Assembly (NCBI RefSeq): GCF_900113135.1
Contig: NZ_FOOH01000008.1
Coordinates: 1 to 64,000 of the forward strand
Length of the DNA: 64,000 nt
From: Salegentibacter agarivorans
Lineage (GTDB): Bacteria > Bacteroidota > Bacteroidia > Flavobacteriales > Flavobacteriaceae
Direction: 5' to 3'
A model generated the notes under the pieces. It was not told the DNA's origin. It saw nothing but the letters and a program-made list of their open reading frames with translations, and ran no database searches. Below, one piece after another: positions 36,001 through 45,900 of this stretch (position 1 is the stretch's first letter; each line of letters opens with the position of its first letter). A program made the translations under genes and the position numbers.

Positions 36001-39000
36001 GTGTAATCTCTTCTAATATTGAACCTGCTCCCGTAACTGTGAGTGAGAATTTAATTTGTTTGGGAACCGATGTCACTTTAAGTGCCGAAACGGGTTATCA
36101 ATCTGGTGACGGAGTAAATGATAGTGGTAATTTTGATAACGCTTCAATAAATCAACAGGGTTGGAGAATTATAAATTCTAATGGAGTTGAAGAAAACTTT
36201 GAAACCAGCGCAAACAATACCGCGCCCAACGTTTGGCGCAGAGTGACGCCAAGGGAATTTATTACAGCAAACCTTACATCCCCGTACAACACCTCATATC
36301 AATTATTTGATCACAGTTTAGATGACGGAAATAAAGGTTTTTCCCTGGTTTCTGGCAATAACACCTCTACTATGGAGACCAATGTATTTGCTTTAGACGG
36401 AATGGACTCAGGTATTTTAACTTTTGATCAGGCCTACAACCTTACCGATGGAGCCTCTATTGAAGTTTTAATTTCAACAAACGGCGGCAGTACTTACACC
36501 TCATTATATAGTAATAACGGGGATCCTTCAAGTGGGAATTATAATAATTTTGCCTCGGGAACGCCTATTTCACGACCTGAAAATAAAATTGAAATTGATG
36601 TGGGCGATTATATTGGGCAAAACAACTTAAGAATAATGTTTAGTTATGTTGGAGCCAGACAGGGTGATGTATGGGCTATTGATAATATTATTTTACCCGA
36701 TGGACCACAAAATGTTGGTGTAGTTTGGGAAGACACTACAGATCCTGATACTCCGGTTATTATTGGTACAAATAATTCAGAAATCTGGGAACCTACTGAA
36801 ATTGGATGGAATGTCTCTGTAATTACCACAACTTTAGAATATACAGGCGGTTCTTGCGCTACTGCTACCAATAATGAAGAAATTAAAGTTTTTGTTTACG
36901 ACCAATATACTTCTACCGTCCAGGCTGAAACCGGGAGCTGCGGAGTTTATTCTGCACAATTATCTGCCACAGTAAGTAGCGAAGCTCAGGGCGAAATCAC
37001 TTCCTATCCTACCCTGGATGGATATATTGGAAAATGGGTAGTAGAAGGGCCCACAGGCTACGAATTTTCAAATATTGATCCGAACAATGAGAGCGATCCT
37101 ATAAACAACCCGAATGCTATTTTCACCTCGCAATCAGAAAGTCCGGAAAGCTATACTATTACCTGGGTTTTAGAATCAACTGAAACGGACGAGAATGGAA
37201 ATTTAATTGAAAATGAAGCTTGTTCACCAATTTATGAAACTGCGGAAGTTATTTTTGAAGATTGTATTGCCCTTGATTTTGATGGGTTAAACGACTATGT
37301 TGATTTAGGCGAAACCTATACAGGAAATTACAGTTTAGAGGCGTGGATTCGGCCTGAAGCTTCAACAGGAACTATTATTAGCGGGCCTAACTTCAAAATT
37401 AATTTAGAAAACTTACCGGCTGGAATTAATACAAATTCCCGTTGGTATCATATTGCTGTTTCTAATAATACTCTTTATATAGACGGAATTGAAAGCGGTA
37501 ATTTTAACCTCGGAAATGGTGGTGAAAGAACCCTTATAGGCGCTAGCTGGAATAATATCACTAGTAGTGCTGAAAATTATTTTACCGGCTGGATAGAAGA
37601 AGTCAGAATTTGGAATACTGCTATTACCGTAGAACAAATAAGGTTTATGATGAACCAACGTCTCTACAATAATGGTACTCAAATGGGAGTAGAAATTCCT
37701 ATGAATGTACCGCAAGGATTAGGTTTTGCTGACTTAGCGGGATACTATCAATTATTAGCTCAGGAGGAACTTGTAGCCGGAGGAACCACTCCCGATTTGG
37801 CACACAATGCCATCCCTGGCAAACTTAAAAATATGGAAACGCTCCAGGAAAATACGGCGCCCCTGCCCTACACTTCACGAATAGACGGGCAAACCTGGGC
37901 TACTAATAATACCTGGACGCATTTTGAAGTTTGGGATGCGCCAAACAGCACAGGAATAAATGGAGATCCAATTGAATGGAATATTGTTAGAACTTCTCAC
38001 AATGTTAATTCAGGAAATAAAGATATTAGCGTTTTGGGATTAATATGCGAAGAAAAAGAATTGGAAATTGCCGATCCCAGTGATGCGATGGATGAATATA
38101 ATAATGGAAAATTTCTGCGTATTACCCATTATTTGAAATTAGATGGAATAATAAATTTAATTGGCGAATCCCAACTTTTGCAGGATGAGGGTAGTATTTT
38201 GGAAGAGGCCAGTAGTGGTTACTTAGAGCGAGATCAACAGGGCACCCGTAACAGTTTTAACTATAATTACTGGAGTTCACCGGTTAGTGCACAAGGAAGT
38301 AGTAATAATTCGCCATATACCATTTCCACAATCTTGCGAGATGGCACAAACACACAGAATCCTTTAAATATAGATTTCAGAGGAGGTCATGCGGCAGCGG
38401 ACCAGGCCCGAACATCTCCTATTATAATAAGTGCCTACTGGCTACATGCTTTTAACGGCAGAGCAAACCAATATGGAGACTGGGAACATATTGGAGCTAA
38501 CGGGACCCTTAACACCGGCGAAGGGTTTACTATGAAAGGAAGCTCGGGTACGGCTTCAATTCTGGAGGAACAAAACTATGTTTTTACTGGTAAGCCGCAT
38601 AATGGCAGAATTGAATTAAACATTGGTCCAGATATGAATTACCTGGTAGGCAACCCATATCCGTCGGCACTAAATGCCAACGAATTTATCCTGGATAATC
38701 TAAAAGATGTTACCGACGGAAGAAATTCACAAAATGTTTTTAACGGGGTGGTTTATTTTTGGGATCATTTTGGAGCAGAAAATACTCATATACTTAGGGA
38801 ATATGTGGGTGGTTATGCAGCATATTCACTGGCTGGCGGGGTGCAGGCAATTTCAAATGATTATCGCATAAATGCTAATGATGCCAAGGGGACAAAAACC
38901 CCGCAACAATTTATTCCTGTAGGTCAGGGATTCTTCCTAAACACAAGGTTAGATGAAGAGAATTCAGGAAATATTACAATTGCAGGAGGTGATGTTATTT

Positions 39001-39788
39001 TTAAAAATTCCCAGCGCCAGGGTGTTAGAGAAAATGTGAGCAGTTCAATTTTTCTTCAACCTCTTGCCAAATCAAAAAATATAAAAGCTCAGGATAACGA
39101 TGAAAGAGCAAAAATTAGGCTTAAATTCCATTCTCCAAAAGGTTACCACCGGCAAATTTTAGTTACCCGAGATGTTAATACCAGCAATGGTTTTGACCTT
39201 GGTTATGACGCTCCTTTAATAGAAAATAACCAGGAAGATATGTACTGGCTTATAGATTCCTCGAAAGTTGTGATTCAGGGTGTTCCCAATTTTAACACAG
39301 ATCAGGTCTTACCTATTGGTGTAAAAATAGCCGGAGATGGGTATTTTAAAATTCATATAGATAGTCTTGAAAATTTCCCTGATGAAATTCCGGTTTATTT
39401 AAATGATAAATTACTGGATACCGTGCATGATCTTAAAGAAAAACCTTATGACGCTCTCTCTCCGCCGGGTAGAATTCACAACAGGTTTCAAATAATCTTT
39501 ACGAATATTAAAGCGATTCCCGAAATTCCAGAAAAACCTGATTTAAGTTCAACAATAGATTTTAAATATAATGACGAAACTTATGAACTTAGAATTGATA
39601 ATCCTGAACTGATTGAGATATCTGAGGTTCATGTATTTGATTTAAGCGGAAAACTTGTACAGACACATACTGATATTCCACTACAAAAACAGAACATTTT
39701 AACAATAAATCCCGTAGGCGCCAGTGTTTATATTGTAAAACTAATTACGGCCGATGGAAACAGAAATAAAAAGTTTATTATGAAATAA
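30087..39788 (+). CDS. Giant T9SS-secreted adhesin-like protein (PKD-like repeats, LamG, sorting domain)
   Basis: A 3233-residue predicted surface protein. Signal peptide 1-20 (ending GIYGQ). About six PKD-like units of 87-93 residues (200-730) each show the pattern CPG...YSIS...ESYxWxxPxGW...CGES. Five tandem units of about 86 residues (920-1350) with F/YCxxx...GTFS...G-x-INP...PGxYTVTY follow. Ig-like segments run to about 2000, then a jelly-roll or MAM-like domain (about 2020-2220, ending VWAIDNI), and a LamG/concanavalin-type domain near 2394-2520 (LDFDGLNDYVDLGETY, YSLEAWIRP, EEVRIWNTAIT). A long shared C-terminal region follows (SQLLQDEGS, YNYWSSPVS, YLVGNPYPSALNANEFILDN, VYFWDHFG). The last 80 residues form a type A T9SS sorting domain (VHVFDLSGKLV ... 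VYIVKLITADGNRNKKFIMK). A role in adhesion or glycan binding is inferred. Confidence 0.92.
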   Translation: MGKILLLIFIIVPLGIYGQACPNSLSISSNNGREICAGEEVTFSATADTGSNLNYQWQINNTNTGPNAAEFTTSTLSHNDRIKVIVTSDDDTECNLTSDYIQMTVNPVRVGSAVIAANSEEICPGDLISFNIASSSNTGTNPDYQWQVNGEIQGSGNSFSGNLVEGDNVQLLVSSSLPCTEDFSSNVISISEKDGPPASIGNIQGEISICPGISTTYNISAVNFADSYIWELPEGWDGSSTGTSIEVTTGSQGGEISVRAINDCGETEQTLSVNVEPGAPTQPGGISGNTEVCPGTPESYSISEVPNAESYQWIVPSDWSGSSTTNTIDLTTGNPGNTILEVIAINTCGESIARELNITVQADIPNTPGNISGVNQVCPGIIETYSISQVPDAESYNWTVPAGWTINGDANSNQISVTTGNYDQNGNISVTAVNSCGESEANSLAVNVDYGTPPLPGEISLQIADGFEVICPESSLSFSISEMNEAESYTWDLPQGWTIVSGQGTPQIQVISGQYGESGEVSVSATNNCGTGNLQTLEVNIDPPAPVIENIQITGEVEVCADATQLEYSIPQISYADSYEWSLPSGWVITSGENTNSIIVSASPTSGNIEVFAKNECGESEIISLAVTAVNDVPNQPGTISTDLGIDAICPPRNDISFSVPNDSEVDYYRWILPSGWEIVSGENTNAILVNVTNSAPYSNEIVKVVAGNICGESTESQYSEITVSDFVITDLGENQDLCSTTTAVPIDVTIEFGGFKKFKPAFSHNGGGSFTDIPPITNNYPNNFTIQYIPTSADFGQEITITVNVPEPETNKNDPDACGDGYAEVTLYFAPNPTASFLTENHDICENSTTGITLSGTPNTQVTYTENGTTKTIDLNENGEAVFNSGNLTESTTYELVSTSYQEEPTCVQTLSESLEITVNPVPSVELVYEESIFCEDDDQAKSVTFENTIGAYENGTFSAEPGLQIDPGTGTISPSSSEPGDYNITYTIPASLGCEQVLITTTISIKEIPQVDFSYETPMCSAGDSTKEVTLTGSGNYQNGSFTAEAGLSIDANTGTINPSDSTPGTYTVTYTTPAADGCNEYEFTSEVVITEIPTPEITYDFNEFCKGDSSTFTPAITGGGAITGGAFSSTSGLAVNAETGEINPANSDPGTYTVTYVLEASAGCEMISTETEILITELPTATLNYAGPFCASNNTPQQINFSEVSGTIAGGTFSASPVGLSINENSGDILPGSSDPGDYTVTCIIAAAGGCEEVFLTTNVSITEVPYASISYNAPFCSSNSENFPVNFEETPELYKTGTFSGSPGLVIDSEGNINPAASEPGEHTITYTLPEIDACTASEVTTNIIIYEAPAITSQPFSVGICSTEPSELSVVATGDELQYQWFRDGEAVSGATETTLSFNNTTSQNAGEYFVEVSGPAGCSPVISETVSLNVDEDIIIEEPVTEVPICGDGFSEVTMKFIAHANGAPLTFTWYKGNSIVDDSDENITITTQPADENGRYAGTLEIINVTTNYNGDYYVEVQGPAEFTCSTAVTNPFQLRLNEVPEPPTVANFEYCQYEEAPALSVLAGENLTWYATETGDDAFPETPVPSTDEPGETIYWVTQTPDVCESERIAVSVNIKEKPAVPETTIVIEYCEGETANPLEAVVADSASLNWYDAEENLLSEAPLPNTESMGTFQYYVSQSLNDCESDKVAIEVLIHELPEVTITSSENLVCAASLVTLTAEGADTYVWYNEADEEIGTTASLEVNPEITTTYKVVGTGTGECSTAAEITIEVDQPSDAGTISGETNVCTGNNSGEIALSGINGEVIRWEFTEDNGETWETIDLEESEISTSYTYQNLITTTGFRAAVQNGVCEETISETIYIQVDERPIGGELNFAGFDRLYTTCEDPEFLEDLVLSGHTGQVVAWKYRTASQASFQTIPGENGNVLSSAIITGLVGNETLIFQAEIVNGSCTNPVVSRTAILSVISSNIEPAPVTVSENLICLGTDVTLSAETGYQSGDGVNDSGNFDNASINQQGWRIINSNGVEENFETSANNTAPNVWRRVTPREFITANLTSPYNTSYQLFDHSLDDGNKGFSLVSGNNTSTMETNVFALDGMDSGILTFDQAYNLTDGASIEVLISTNGGSTYTSLYSNNGDPSSGNYNNFASGTPISRPENKIEIDVGDYIGQNNLRIMFSYVGARQGDVWAIDNIILPDGPQNVGVVWEDTTDPDTPVIIGTNNSEIWEPTEIGWNVSVITTTLEYTGGSCATATNNEEIKVFVYDQYTSTVQAETGSCGVYSAQLSATVSSEAQGEITSYPTLDGYIGKWVVEGPTGYEFSNIDPNNESDPINNPNAIFTSQSESPESYTITWVLESTETDENGNLIENEACSPIYETAEVIFEDCIALDFDGLNDYVDLGETYTGNYSLEAWIRPEASTGTIISGPNFKINLENLPAGINTNSRWYHIAVSNNTLYIDGIESGNFNLGNGGERTLIGASWNNITSSAENYFTGWIEEVRIWNTAITVEQIRFMMNQRLYNNGTQMGVEIPMNVPQGLGFADLAGYYQLLAQEELVAGGTTPDLAHNAIPGKLKNMETLQENTAPLPYTSRIDGQTWATNNTWTHFEVWDAPNSTGINGDPIEWNIVRTSHNVNSGNKDISVLGLICEEKELEIADPSDAMDEYNNGKFLRITHYLKLDGIINLIGESQLLQDEGSILEEASSGYLERDQQGTRNSFNYNYWSSPVSAQGSSNNSPYTISTILRDGTNTQNPLNIDFRGGHAAADQARTSPIIISAYWLHAFNGRANQYGDWEHIGANGTLNTGEGFTMKGSSGTASILEEQNYVFTGKPHNGRIELNIGPDMNYLVGNPYPSALNANEFILDNLKDVTDGRNSQNVFNGVVYFWDHFGAENTHILREYVGGYAAYSLAGGVQAISNDYRINANDAKGTKTPQQFIPVGQGFFLNTRLDEENSGNITIAGGDVIFKNSQRQGVRENVSSSIFLQPLAKSKNIKAQDNDERAKIRLKFHSPKGYHRQILVTRDVNTSNGFDLGYDAPLIENNQEDMYWLIDSSKVVIQGVPNFNTDQVLPIGVKIAGDGYFKIHIDSLENFPDEIPVYLNDKLLDTVHDLKEKPYDALSPPGRIHNRFQIIFTNIKAIPEIPEKPDLSSTIDFKYNDETYELRIDNPELIEISEVHVFDLSGKLVQTHTDIPLQKQNILTINPVGASVYIVKLITADGNRNKKFIMK

Positions 39789-39882
39789 GAAGGTCTTTTC
39801 TTACAATTAAAACCTTTCACCCTATTTAATTTGCATTTCATCTGATTTTTAGAGAATTAAGCTATGTTTCTGACTTAATTTC

Positions 39883-39914
39883 TTGTTAAAATAGTTTTTT
39901 TATATGTAATTTTA
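39883..39914 (+). promoter_or_regulatory. Promoter of the second giant gene (duplicated leader)
   Basis: TTG (39883-39885) and TAATTTTA (39907-39914) with a 21-base spacer. The same layout with the same surrounding sequence (GTTAAAATAG ... ATATGTAATTTTA ... GCCTATGGG) occurs upstream of the third giant gene at 49238-49269. Confidence 0.55.
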
Positions 39915-39938
39915 CCACTTGTAACATTTTAGTTGCCT

Positions 39939-42900
39939 ATGGGTAAAATTACTCTCCGGTTTTTATTAATAATGCTTATTTACGGCTTGTTCATACACGC
40001 CGTAAATCCGCTATTTTCTAATATTTCCTATGGGCCTGAAAAACCAGTTTTAAAAGATAAAAATTCTGAAAATTTCTTTTTTGTTGGTTTCTATTTAAAT
40101 GCAGCCCCCACTATTACCGCTCCTGGTGATAAGACAGTCAACAATAATTCTGGACAATGCTACGCTTCAAATGTAGAGTTTGGAGAACCTAGTATTTCAG
40201 GTACAACCAACTCCCCTGAAATTTCGGTAAATGGCAATAATATAAATCCTGCAACTTATGAATTTCCTGTAGGGAATACTACCATAACCTGGACCATAAC
40301 CAACGAAGAGGGAACAGATAGTGACACCCAGATAATTACTGTTATTGATAATGAAAACCCAACTGTCATTGCACCTGGAAATGTCACCAAAAATACGGAC
40401 AACAATGAATGTACAGCATCTAATGTAAGCCTGGGAACACCAAATACAAACGACAACTGCGGAATAAAAAATACTACAAATGATGCGCCTTCGGTTTTTC
40501 CTATTGGAGAAACTACCGTAACCTGGACGGTAATCGACAATTCCGATAATACTGCAACCGCCACACAAACAGTAACTGTAGTTGATAATCAAAATCCTAC
40601 AATTTCCGCCCCCGCGAATTTGAGCGTAAATACAGATAACAACGAGTGTACGGCCTCTAATGTAAGACTTGGAACACCAAATACAAACGACAACTGCGGA
40701 ATAAAAAACACTGCAAATGATGCGCCTTCGGTTTTTCCTATTGGGGAAACTACCGTAACCTGGACGATAACCGATAATTCCGATAATACTGCAACCGCCA
40801 CACAAACAGTAACTGTAGTTGATAAGCAAAATCCTACAATTTCCGCCCCTGCCGATGTTAGCGTAAATACAGATAACAATCAGTGTACAGCCTCTAATGT
40901 AAACCTGGGAGCACCAAATATAAACGACAACTGCGGAATAAAAAATACTACTAATGATGCGCCTTCGGTTTTTCCTATTGGGGAAACTACCGTAACCTGG
41001 ACGATAACCGATAATTCCGATAATACTGCAACCGCCACACAAACAGTAACTGTAGTTGATAAGCAAGCACCAGTTAAACCATCATTACCAGATATCAGTT
41101 GGACATGTGGTAAAGAAATTACGGATTTCCCAACAACTACCGATAATTGCGACACAGAAATTACTGGAACCACCGGTGATCCTCTTGAATTTGATTCTTA
41201 TGGAGAATATACTATAACCTGGACTTTTACTGATTCAGCAGAGAATTTTGTAACTGCGGAACAATTAATTTCTATCCCTGAACCTACTGTGGAAATTCCG
41301 GAAATTGATGGCAACGAATATTGTAATACAGAAGAAGTTCCCGGCGTAATTTTTACCGGAAATGACTTAGCAAATAAAAAATACGAATGGTTCTACGACA
41401 CCGATATTAATGCAAATATTGGCCTGGCTTCAAGCGGAAATGGCAATATTCCTGAATTTTCAGCAATTAATAATACTAGTAGTCCAATAGAAGTAAAATT
41501 CACTGTAATTCCATTTGGGGGAAATTGTGAAGGAGAAGAAAATTATTTTTTTATTACAATTAACCCTACTCCCTCTGTTACTACACCCAACGATATTGAA
41601 ATTTGTGAGGGCGAGACAGTTAATACTATCGATCTTTCCGGTTTTTCGGTAACGGGAAGTACCGTGGAATGGACTAACGATAATCCAAATATAGGTCTTG
41701 GTGCTTCGGGCACCGGGAATATCAACCCATTTACAGCAAATAATAATACCGACGAGCTGCAAATAGCGACTATTTCAATAGTACCATCGGCCAATAACTG
41801 TGTTGGCGAAATACAAACTTTTACTATAGAAGTTAAACCAAAACCTGAATTAGAAACGCCTGTAATCCCTGAACTATGTAACGCTGCGCCCACTGAAGCA
41901 ATACCTTTATTGGGTAATGTTACAGGTATTACTTATGATATTTCAGGAGGTTCTACTATAGGACTTTCCAACCGAACCAACGTTACAGAGATTCCTGTTT
42001 TTACCCCGGTAAATAATTCAAATATTCCACGAAATACTACTCTCACCATTACTCCAAAGGCTAACGGATGCATCGGAGAGCCGGTTGAAATTGCTGTAAC
42101 TGTAAAACCTAGTCCGGTGGTAGATGCTTCATTTACCAATCAAATTTGTTCAGGAGAAATAACAGATATTTCATTGGCAAGTGCTGTAGCCAACACAGGT
42201 TTTACCTGGACGGTTGATGCCCCGGCAGGTATTGAAGGCGCAATAAATGGAAGTTTAGCCGGAGAAGGAACAATTGAACATGAACTTACTAATAATACTT
42301 CCCAGCCCCAAAATGTTACTTACAGAATTAGCCCCGAAGCAGAAGGATGTACAGGATCAACAATTCCGGTTGTAATTACGGTAAACCCAACGCCGGAGTT
42401 TGAAATAAACCTACCTGAGTGTGTATCAGCAGTTGACTTTACAGATACTGCAATTAAAACCAATAACTCCTTAAATTATACCTACTGGGAAGATGCGGAA
42501 GCTACCATAGAAATAAGTAATCCCACTGAAGTTAGTTTGGGCACTTATTATATTAAAGGTGAGAGTACACAGAGCTGTTCAACAATAGAAGAGGTTATTA
42601 TTAGCCAGATTACTCCTGAACTAATAAGTTCAATTGCAATTAATGAAATATGTTCTGATGCTGCATTTTCTTATGAATTTGATAGTAATATTCCTGTTAA
42701 AAATTATTATTGGGTTCGAAGAGAAAGAGAAGGAATTAATGGAACTGAAAGCGGCGAAGGAAATATTGAAGATATATTGACTAACAATTCTGAGGTAACT
42801 ATTACCGTAGAATATGAAGTTATAATTGAGGCAGAGAATGGTTGTGTTATAGGAGAAGAAAATCCTATTATTCTTGAAGTCCCTGTAAGTCCCACTCCTA

Positions 42901-45900
42901 ATTTATTAGGTGATAAAAGCTTTGAAGTCTGCAGCGGTCAGGAGTTTACCACCAATAACAGTTTAAATATTTCCAACTCTTCAATTTCTTGGGAAATGGT
43001 ACCAAAAAGTGGTATAAGCGCTTCACGGTCTTCTGGTCAAGGTGTAATTAGCACAACCTTAACCAACTCCACTGAAAATAGAATAAATAGAGTTGAATTC
43101 GTATATAATTTCGCTTACGGAAATTGTAACCCCAAAACGGAAAGTGTCTTTATCGATGTAAAACCTGCTCCAAAAGTTGAGGCTGGGGTTTCTATGTCAA
43201 ATCAATCCGAAAATGATGCTGTACAGGAAATAGAAATCTGTTCCCCTTCAAGCCCTTCTGAAATTAATGATATAAAATTATATTCCAGTTCTACATTAAA
43301 TCAGGAAACGGCTGAGCCTATATCTTTAAATTATAGCTACGAAAATGGATTGCAAGGATGGTCAGGCTCAAATTGGATGAGAGGTTCAAATGGTTCATTG
43401 GCTTATGAGGATTGTTTTGTTTTCTGGGGCAATAGGTATTGTTTCAACCGTCAATTTTTTAACACACGAAATGGCAACAGATTCTTGTTATTAGACGCAA
43501 CCAATAATATTAACAACCGTTGGATCTCAAGCCCAGCTATTAACACAGTGGGCCAAAGTAACGTCCGATTAACCTTTGATCACTATTTTAGAAATTCCAA
43601 TGGTAGAGGTTTTATAGAATACTCTATAAATGGTGGAGGTAACTGGCAGCGTATTGAACAGAATCATAGTTATAATAATCCACAAGGTTCTCCAGGAAAC
43701 TTCACTTCTTCAGGGGAATTCGCTCTCCCCTCGGGGCATGAAAATCTAATACTGAGATTTCGTTATAATGGCGGTGGAGATTACAGAGATTATTGGGCGA
43801 TTGACAATTTAAATATTACGAGTGAATCAGCAACTAGTTCTTCTGTTCACTGGACACGTTCTGATGATCCCCAATGGCTTATTGAAGGTAAACCAAATTT
43901 ACTCCCTGAAGATATTGGTCAGCTGAGTGAAACTACAGTTTTCACTGCTACTTACACTTACGATATTGAAAATGAAAATATTTGTAATCAAGGGAGTAAT
44001 TCTGTAAAAGTAATTATAAAAGAACCCTTACAACCAACAATCGTAGCTGATTATTGTGTGTTCGAACAATCAAATAAAATAAGACTGTCTGCTGATCAGA
44101 ATTATGACAGCTACAGGTGGGAATCTGGAGGTGAAACAATATCCCATAATTCCTCCATAGATATTAGTTTAGCCCAAACTTACACTTTATACGTTACCAG
44201 GGATGGCTGCGAAGCCTCCACATCTCTAACTCCAAGTGAGAATTTAGTTACAAATGGAGATTTTGAAGATGGAAATACCGGCTTTAATACAGTTTATAGG
44301 TATGTTCCTCCGGGTGGGGATTTATACCCCGAAGGAGATTATGCTGTTGATGATAATGCCAGGGATTATCACAACGATTTCTACGGTTATGGACATGGGG
44401 GTTCCGGGAATTTCATGATCGTAAATGGAGATCCAAGCCAAGGTAGCGTAGTGTGGCAAACAGATCCTATAGCCATTTCTACTGACACAGACTATTATTT
44501 TAGTGCCTGGACTTCCAACTTAGTTGCCCGAGAAGAAGCAAGGTTAAGATTAATTATAACATTACCTGGACAAAACACCCCCCTAGCTGAAAGTAATTTG
44601 GGGGATCTTACTGGTTTAGCTCGAGGTGAATGGATTCAATTTTATAACCCCCAGGTATGGAATTCTGGTTCTAATACTCAAGTTGTACTCAAAATTGTTA
44701 ATGAAAATCCAGTAAGAGATGGTAACGACTTTGGGATAGATGATATTTCATTTTCTGCTTTTAGATCTTTTGATTTCGAATTTATCCCTGAAAATAATGG
44801 CCCCATTTGTGAAGATGAAACTATAGAATTGGCAGCAAACCTGGATGGCGGTAGGTTTCCTATAACATTTAACTGGACGGGACCAAACGGATTCACTAGA
44901 TCAAAAACTATAAATGAAGAAAGTGAGCGTGTAGCGGCAGATACAATTCAGATCCCGAACGCTACAGCTGAAATGGCAGGGGAATATTCCTTACAAATCA
45001 CCGATTTCTATGGCTGTAATTTAGAATCTAAAACTACTACGGTAGAAGTAGTTGAAAAAGCCGTGGTTTTTGCCGGAGAGGATATGGAAATTTGCTCCAA
45101 CGAACCGATTATAGATCTTTCTTCAGCTTCAATAATGCATCCAAGTATAAATTCAGGCTTCTGGAGCACGGCAGCGGGAGATAATTCACGATTTACCGAT
45201 CCTAATTTAATCAGCACTACTTACACCCCCAATGAAGAAGAAATTGCTTCGGGCGAAATAGAATTAATATTAACTTCTAATGAAGACGCCGGGGCGGTTT
45301 GTGAAACTGTAAGTGATACTATAAATATTATTTTCAATATTAGTCCGGAATCGGAACTTATTTCGCAAGATGTCAGCTGTTTTGAAGGAGATAATGGTGA
45401 AATAGAAATCAATATTATTGAAAATACCGGCACAGCGCCATTTACATTCCTCTGGAGTGATGGCCAAACGGGAAGAATTGCAGAAAACCTGGTGGCTGGA
45501 GATTATTATGCAGATGTAACCGATGCTAAAGGATGTACAGTAAGAACAGACACGATTACAATCCAGCAACCTGAAGAATTGATTGTAGGGGCTCCAATTG
45601 AATTGGAAGAAGCATCCTGTTTTGATGATTTTGGCGCTGTAGTTTCCATCCCTGTAAGCGGCGGACTTTTTGCTGAAGAAACGATTGATCCTGAAAATAT
45701 TCCTTACATACTTGACATACTAGATGCTGAAGGAAATCAAATTAATTTAGGGCAGGAACAGATAAGTTATGATATAGCGACAGAACGCTTTATAATTTCA
45801 GGACTGCAAGGCGGAAAAGGATATACCTTCCTGGTAAGTTCCAGCGAGAATTGCGCTGCTGAAGTTAAAACCTTCACAACCCTTACTCCTCCTGAAATAA

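Noticed and set aside
40197-41066. A 289-codon open frame on the minus strand with internal repeats
   Set aside because: It is the antisense shadow of the 237-bp HYR repeats in the second giant gene; its repeats mirror the sense repeats and the composition (many Ile, Cys, Tyr) is not protein-like.
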